6,597 nucleotides of DNA from an archaeon (GTDB taxonomy: Archaea > Thermoproteota > Nitrososphaeria > Nitrososphaerales > CADDZS01). The stretch is from assembly GCA_021792315.1 (NCBI GenBank), contig JAJYUX010000084.1, positions 1 through 6,597 of the forward strand, read 5' to 3'. The notes beneath the pieces were generated by a model. The model made no database searches. It worked only from the letters and a program-made list of their open reading frames with translations, and had not been told where the DNA came from. Shown piece after piece: positions 6,145-6,597 of the stretch (its first letter is position 1; every line of letters starts with the position of its first letter). The position numbers and the translations under genes were made by a program.

Positions 6145-6203
6145 GATACGATTGGAAATATTGGTCATACACTCGGTAAAGCCCAGCATGATCCAATCGT
6201 ATC
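6145..6203. repeat. perfect 12-bp inverted repeat with 35-base spacer
   Basis: GATACGATTGGA (6145-6156) and TCCAATCGTATC (6192-6203) are exact reverse complements. The right arm ends in CGTATC, which is repeated directly after TA (6198-6203, then 6206-6211). There is no coding sequence in the spacer. It could be a stem of a small RNA, a regulator site or the ends of a very small mobile-element remnant; no target-site duplication is obvious. Confidence 0.6.
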
Positions 6204-6268
6204 TACGTATCTTGAGCACCGTAAGTCGAAACTCCAGCATCTATGAGGGTTTAATACCGAGAAGGGAG

Positions 6269-6308
6269 CGGGCCCGGTGGGGCTTGAATACACCGTCTGA
6301 CTGGGCCC
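6269..6308 (-). pseudogene. tRNA-like remnant: acceptor stem and T arm without D and anticodon arms
   Basis: Read on the minus strand, it starts with GGGCCC (6308-6303), then about nine bases, then GTGTA-TTCAAGC-CCCAC (6293-6277), then CGGGCCC and G (6276-6269). In tRNA numbering the 3' half is in register: a 7-base T loop TTCAAGC, T-stem 3' strand CCCAC, a 7-base acceptor strand CGGGCCC and discriminator G73. The acceptor pairs with GGGCCC for six base pairs. The T-stem 5' strand GTGTA should be GTGGG, so two pairs are lost. The spacer between acceptor and T stem is far too short for D and anticodon arms, and the bases after G73 are CTC, not CCA. GGGCCCG with G73 is most like an archaeal tRNA-Lys. 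A decayed tRNA or an integration scar is inferred; chance similarity is possible because GGGCCC is its own complement. Confidence 0.4.
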
Positions 6309-6501
6309 TGAATTCTGTTTCATTCTTTAGAGCGTTTGTTGACCCAATCATGTTCAATGCTGTTGGACTTCTCAAATTTAAAGTTTGAATATCACAACAC
6401 TTCCCAACAACAAGTTGTACAAGTCGTTCATGATATCAGGGAATCCAGTTTTCGTACCGATGTGGAGATTAATGTAAACAAACACAGCTCGACTAGGAAT
6501 C

Positions 6502-6509
6502 AAATTTAA
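6502..6509 (+). promoter_or_regulatory. possible TATA box near the window end
   Basis: AAATTTAA is 25-32 bases before ATG 6534, the spacing expected for a leaderless archaeal transcript. The surroundings are AT-rich, so the match carries limited weight. Confidence 0.3.
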
Positions 6510-6533
6510 GACTCATACAGGTTTGTATTTAGA

Positions 6534-6597
6534 ATGGTATCGCTCTACAAGTGTACGTCTTCTAAACACGCTGTTCTAGATTCTTTCTTGCATCTTC
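6534..6597 (+). CDS. possible start of an unidentified gene, cut by window end
   Basis: From ATG 6534 the frame stays open to the last base and encodes about 21 residues (M-V-S-L-Y-K-C-T-S-S, then KHAVLDSFLHL). No family can be recognised from so little. The only support is the open frame and the TATA-like AAATTTAA at leaderless spacing upstream. It could equally be a chance frame in intergenic DNA. Confidence 0.22.
   Translation, partial: MVSLYKCTSSKHAVLDSFLHL

Larger units (their letters stand above)
6028..6533. other. gene-free region after the universal stress protein
   Basis: About 500 bases with no supportable gene. A 78-codon frame from TTG 6152 to 6388 runs through the antisense of the tRNA-like remnant and looks spurious. 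The region holds a T5 run at 6087-6091 (a weak terminator candidate), the 12-bp inverted repeat at 6145-6203, the tRNA-like remnant at 6269-6308, and a TATA-like box near its right end. Confidence 0.5.

Noticed and set aside
6152..6388. 78-residue open frame with TTG start
   Set aside because: It runs through the antisense of the tRNA-like remnant (giving an R-W-G-L-N type segment often seen in spurious tRNA-antisense proteins) and through the inverted repeat; no ribosome binding site or family.
6562..6597. Possible C-terminal end of a minus-strand gene entering from the right (about 11 codons then stop)
   Set aside because: Too short to distinguish from chance; no usable signal.
1..6597. 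CRISPR array, insertion sequence or defence system
   Set aside because: No regularly spaced direct repeats, no transposase or integrase motifs, and every recognised protein is a housekeeping or metabolic type.

Overview
The window looks like a piece of an archaeal chromosome. Two of its five recognisable proteins are archaeal families: an Nre DNA-repair factor ending in a PCNA-interacting peptide, and an archaeal asparagine synthetase built on a class II aminoacyl-tRNA synthetase core. GTG and TTG starts, AT-rich TATA-like boxes placed for short or absent leaders, and an oligo-T terminator fit this. The lineage cannot be fixed from the sequence. A mesophilic member of the Nitrososphaeria/Bathyarchaeia side of the tree is a guess, based on the mid-range GC content, the bacterial-type branched-chain amino acid transporter and the generous intergenic space.

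Layout, all recognised genes on the + strand. (1) 1-1377: the two overlapping ATPase genes of a Liv-type (branched-chain amino acid or related solute) ABC importer; livG is cut by the window start. (2) 1641-2054: a RidA-family enamine/imine deaminase-like protein with a probable TTG start. (3) 2462-3628: NreA, probably translated from a leaderless GTG. (4) 4035-4994: stand-alone archaeal asparagine synthetase, preceded by about 400 bases without a gene that are dense in inverted repeats. (5) 5479-6027: universal stress protein. (6) 6028-6597: a non-coding tail with a perfect 12-bp inverted repeat, a tRNA-like remnant on the minus strand, and perhaps the start of another gene at 6534.

Only livG-livF forms a clear operon. 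The other genes are separated by about 260 to 500 bases, and three of them have a plausible promoter of their own. A loose theme of amino-acid nitrogen metabolism (amino-acid uptake, reactive enamine removal, asparagine synthesis) can be read into the neighbourhood, but nothing shows joint regulation.

The most notable unexplained signals are non-coding. At 3901-3996, just before the asparagine synthetase, three inverted repeats overlap so that they cannot all fold at once, which resembles a switching leader RNA. At 6269-6308 (minus) the acceptor stem and T arm of a tRNA, most like tRNA-Lys, are joined without D and anticodon arms. About two thirds of the window is coding.
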